From assembly GCA_027490215.1 (NCBI GenBank), contig JAIXYO010000030.1, positions 1 through 64,000 of the forward strand: DNA of 64,000 nt. The letters run 5' to 3'. Below the pieces are notes generated by a model. It made no database searches and was not told the DNA's origin. It saw only the letters and a program-made list of their open reading frames with translations. Numbering within the stretch: the stretch's first letter is position 1; the number at the start of each line of letters is the position of its first letter. Shown in pieces: positions 62,763 through 64,000 of this stretch. The position numbers and the translations under genes were made by a program. Source of the DNA: Rubrivivax sp. Its GTDB lineage: Bacteria; Pseudomonadota; Gammaproteobacteria; Burkholderiales; Burkholderiaceae_C.

Positions 62763-63602
62763 TCAGTGCGACATCAGCACCGGCAGGGTCATCGCCGACA
62801 GGATGGTCCGGGTGGCGCCACCCAGCCACCATTCGCGGGCGCGGCTATGGCCATAGCAGCCCATCACCAGCATGTCGGCATCGACCTCGGCAGCCATCGA
62901 CAGCATCAATTCGCCGACGTCACCTTTGGGGCGACCGCAGCGGTGCACTTTCGCGCTCACGGCATGGCGACTGAGAAATCGCTCGACCGGCAGCGGGTGA
63001 TTCGCTGCTGTGCCGCCGGGTTCATCCCACGACACCACGTGCACCGAATGCGCCAGACGCAGCATCGGCAAGGCAGCGGTCACGGCTCGTGCCGACGCAG
63101 CCGCACCCTTCCAGGCGACCAGAATCGTTCGGCCGAACTCGGCACCCGCTTCGACAGACGGCAGCACCAACGCGGGCTTGCCGGACTCGATCAACACGGA
63201 AGGCGCGAAATCGTTGGGCACCTGCGCCCCTTGCGATTCATCGGTGGCCGGTTTGGCCAGCACCAGCAGATCGGCCTCGAAGGCCCGGGGCACGAAGGAG
63301 AACTGAGGCAAGTCATTGGCCTGCTGCCAGGCCAGATTCGTCAGGCCGATGTCGGCCCGCTCCCGCTCGAAGTCGGCCCGCACCCTTGCGCAGGTTTGCG
63401 CATCCATCGCCGCCAGCAAGGCACCCAGTTGGCCATCGGCAGTGGATGTCGTCAACGGATACTGCAACAGCGCCGGTGTCACCGCGTAAAGCACGTCCAG
63501 TTCAGCGCCGTGCGTAGCTGCCAGTCGGTGGGCCACCCGCAGGCGCTTCATCGCGCCACTTGATGCATCCAGATGCACCAGGATCGATCTGATTTCATCC
63601 AT
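62763..63602 (-). CDS. Universal stress protein with two Usp domains
   Basis: A 279-residue protein with two tandem Usp folds, the second well conserved: ILVAWKGAAASARAVTAALP and MVMGCYGHSRAREWWLGGAT, the latter with the G-x2-G-x9-G-[ST]-like ATP motif. The first fold starts ILVHLDASSGAMKRLRVA and lacks that motif. Tandem Usp proteins act in stress survival. A single gene with 160 bp of non-coding DNA downstream. Confidence 0.92.
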   Translation of the reverse strand: MDEIRSILVHLDASSGAMKRLRVAHRLAATHGAELDVLYAVTPALLQYPLTTSTADGQLGALLAAMDAQTCARVRADFERERADIGLTNLAWQQANDLPQFSFVPRAFEADLLVLAKPATDESQGAQVPNDFAPSVLIESGKPALVLPSVEAGAEFGRTILVAWKGAAASARAVTAALPMLRLAHSVHVVSWDEPGGTAANHPLPVERFLSRHAVSAKVHRCGRPKGDVGELMLSMAAEVDADMLVMGCYGHSRAREWWLGGATRTILSAMTLPVLMSH

Positions 63603-63711
63603 CGCGCGTGCCCCCTTGTGAGTTCGATGCCACTCTATGCAGGGGTCGCTCGGGCGGTTTGCGCCAGATCAAAAGGTCGGCAGCGTTTTCAGCGTGCCGC
63701 CGGCGCAGGAC

Positions 63712-64000
63712 TCAGGCCGCGGCTTCCCGAGCCGGGCTGTCGGCGTCCTTCGGCCCGGCTGAACGCGACACCTCGGCTGGCGCATCGGCCTTGCGCCGGT
63801 GGTCCGACCACACCTGCCGCCGGTGCCGCGCACCGGGCGTGCCATTCCACAGCCCCAGCATGTGCCGCGAGGCACGCGACCACGGCTCGCCCTGCGCCAC
63901 CAGGCGGTCCATGTAGTCCACCATCGCCGCCTCGACCGTGTCCCGATCAAGGGTTGACGGCGCATCCCCGAAGTGCCGCTCGTCCCAGCCGGCCAGCCAC
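63712..64000 (-). CDS. dusA: tRNA-dihydrouridine synthase A (C-terminal part)
   Basis: The C-terminal 95 residues of a Dus enzyme; the N-terminal part is outside the right edge. WLAGWDERHFGDAPST, VDYMDRLVAQGEPWSRASRH and MLGLWNGTPGARHRRQVWSD match the DusA C-terminal RNA-binding region. It reduces U20/U20a in tRNA. The tail after WSDH is longer and Ala/Pro/Arg-rich. The stop is at 63712-63714. Confidence 0.8.
   Translation of the reverse strand, partial: WLAGWDERHFGDAPSTLDRDTVEAAMVDYMDRLVAQGEPWSRASRHMLGLWNGTPGARHRRQVWSDHRRKADAPAEVSRSAGPKDADSPAREAAA

Noticed and set aside
1-64000. tRNA or rRNA genes, CRISPR arrays, insertion sequences, prophage or toxin-antitoxin systems
   Set aside because: None were recognised by eye: no repeat-spacer pattern, no transposase or integrase motif, no tRNA T-loop/anticodon pattern noticed. 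A dedicated scan was not possible.

Overview
The window is chromosomal DNA from a facultatively phototrophic betaproteobacterium, most likely a Burkholderiales member of the Rubrivivax/Roseateles/Rhodoferax kind. The signs are high GC, a photosynthesis gene cluster in the order crtE-crtF-bchC-bchX-bchY-bchZ-puf, a tetraheme PufC, a PEP-CTERM protein, a system I (Ccm) cytochrome c maturation operon, and several families common in this order (DUF3422, DUF4936, DUF3138). No rRNA, tRNA, CRISPR array, insertion sequence or prophage was seen.

Layout. 1-8.5 kb holds a partial Old Yellow Enzyme gene, a PEP-CTERM protein, a flavoprotein related to 4-hydroxybutyryl-CoA dehydratase with a divergent TetR regulator and an isochorismatase-like hydrolase, then an AAA+ ATPase / VWA module with a membrane protein. 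8.6-14.1 kb has a DUF3422 protein and bchI-bchD-bchO. 14.1-21.3 kb is a complete ccmABCDEFGHI operon on the minus strand, set inside the photosynthesis cluster. 21.3-32.7 kb is the superoperon crtEF-bchCXYZ-pufB-orf-pufALMC, with PpsR/CrtJ-type palindromes (TGT-N12-ACA) at crtE (one) and bchC (two in tandem), hairpins between pufA and pufL, and a strong terminator after pufC. 33-40.2 kb is housekeeping: mltG-tmk-holB-pilZ-tatD-ankyrin on the minus strand and ygfZ-DUF4936-NRDE on the plus strand. 40.2-44 kb has a YVTN beta-propeller protein, an exported creatininase-like protein and isocitrate lyase. 44.1-62.2 kb is a long polyamine locus: agmatinase, an Lrp regulator, two class III aminotransferases, PuuB-, PuuD-, PuuA- and PuuC-like enzymes, a PotFGHI transporter, a DUF3138 outer-membrane protein, GabT and a second glutamine-synthetase-like enzyme. 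The right edge has a secreted protein, a tandem universal stress protein and the end of dusA.

How the parts fit. BchIDO and BchCXYZ make bacteriochlorophyll a, CrtE/CrtF act in spheroidene-type carotenoid synthesis, and the puf genes give the reaction centre, LH1 antenna and the tetraheme donor PufC, whose haems are attached by the neighbouring Ccm system. The polyamine locus would import putrescine, or make it from agmatine, and convert it by the gamma-glutamylated route to GABA and on towards succinate.

The most unusual item is a 74-residue single-span protein encoded between pufB and pufA. It resembles an LH1 beta polypeptide, but both histidine positions are changed (to Leu and Gln) and it has a 23-residue C-terminal extension. 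It is a candidate accessory subunit of the LH1-reaction centre complex. A 44-codon ORF overlapping the bchZ stop, in the place where other species carry pufQ, is a weaker second candidate.
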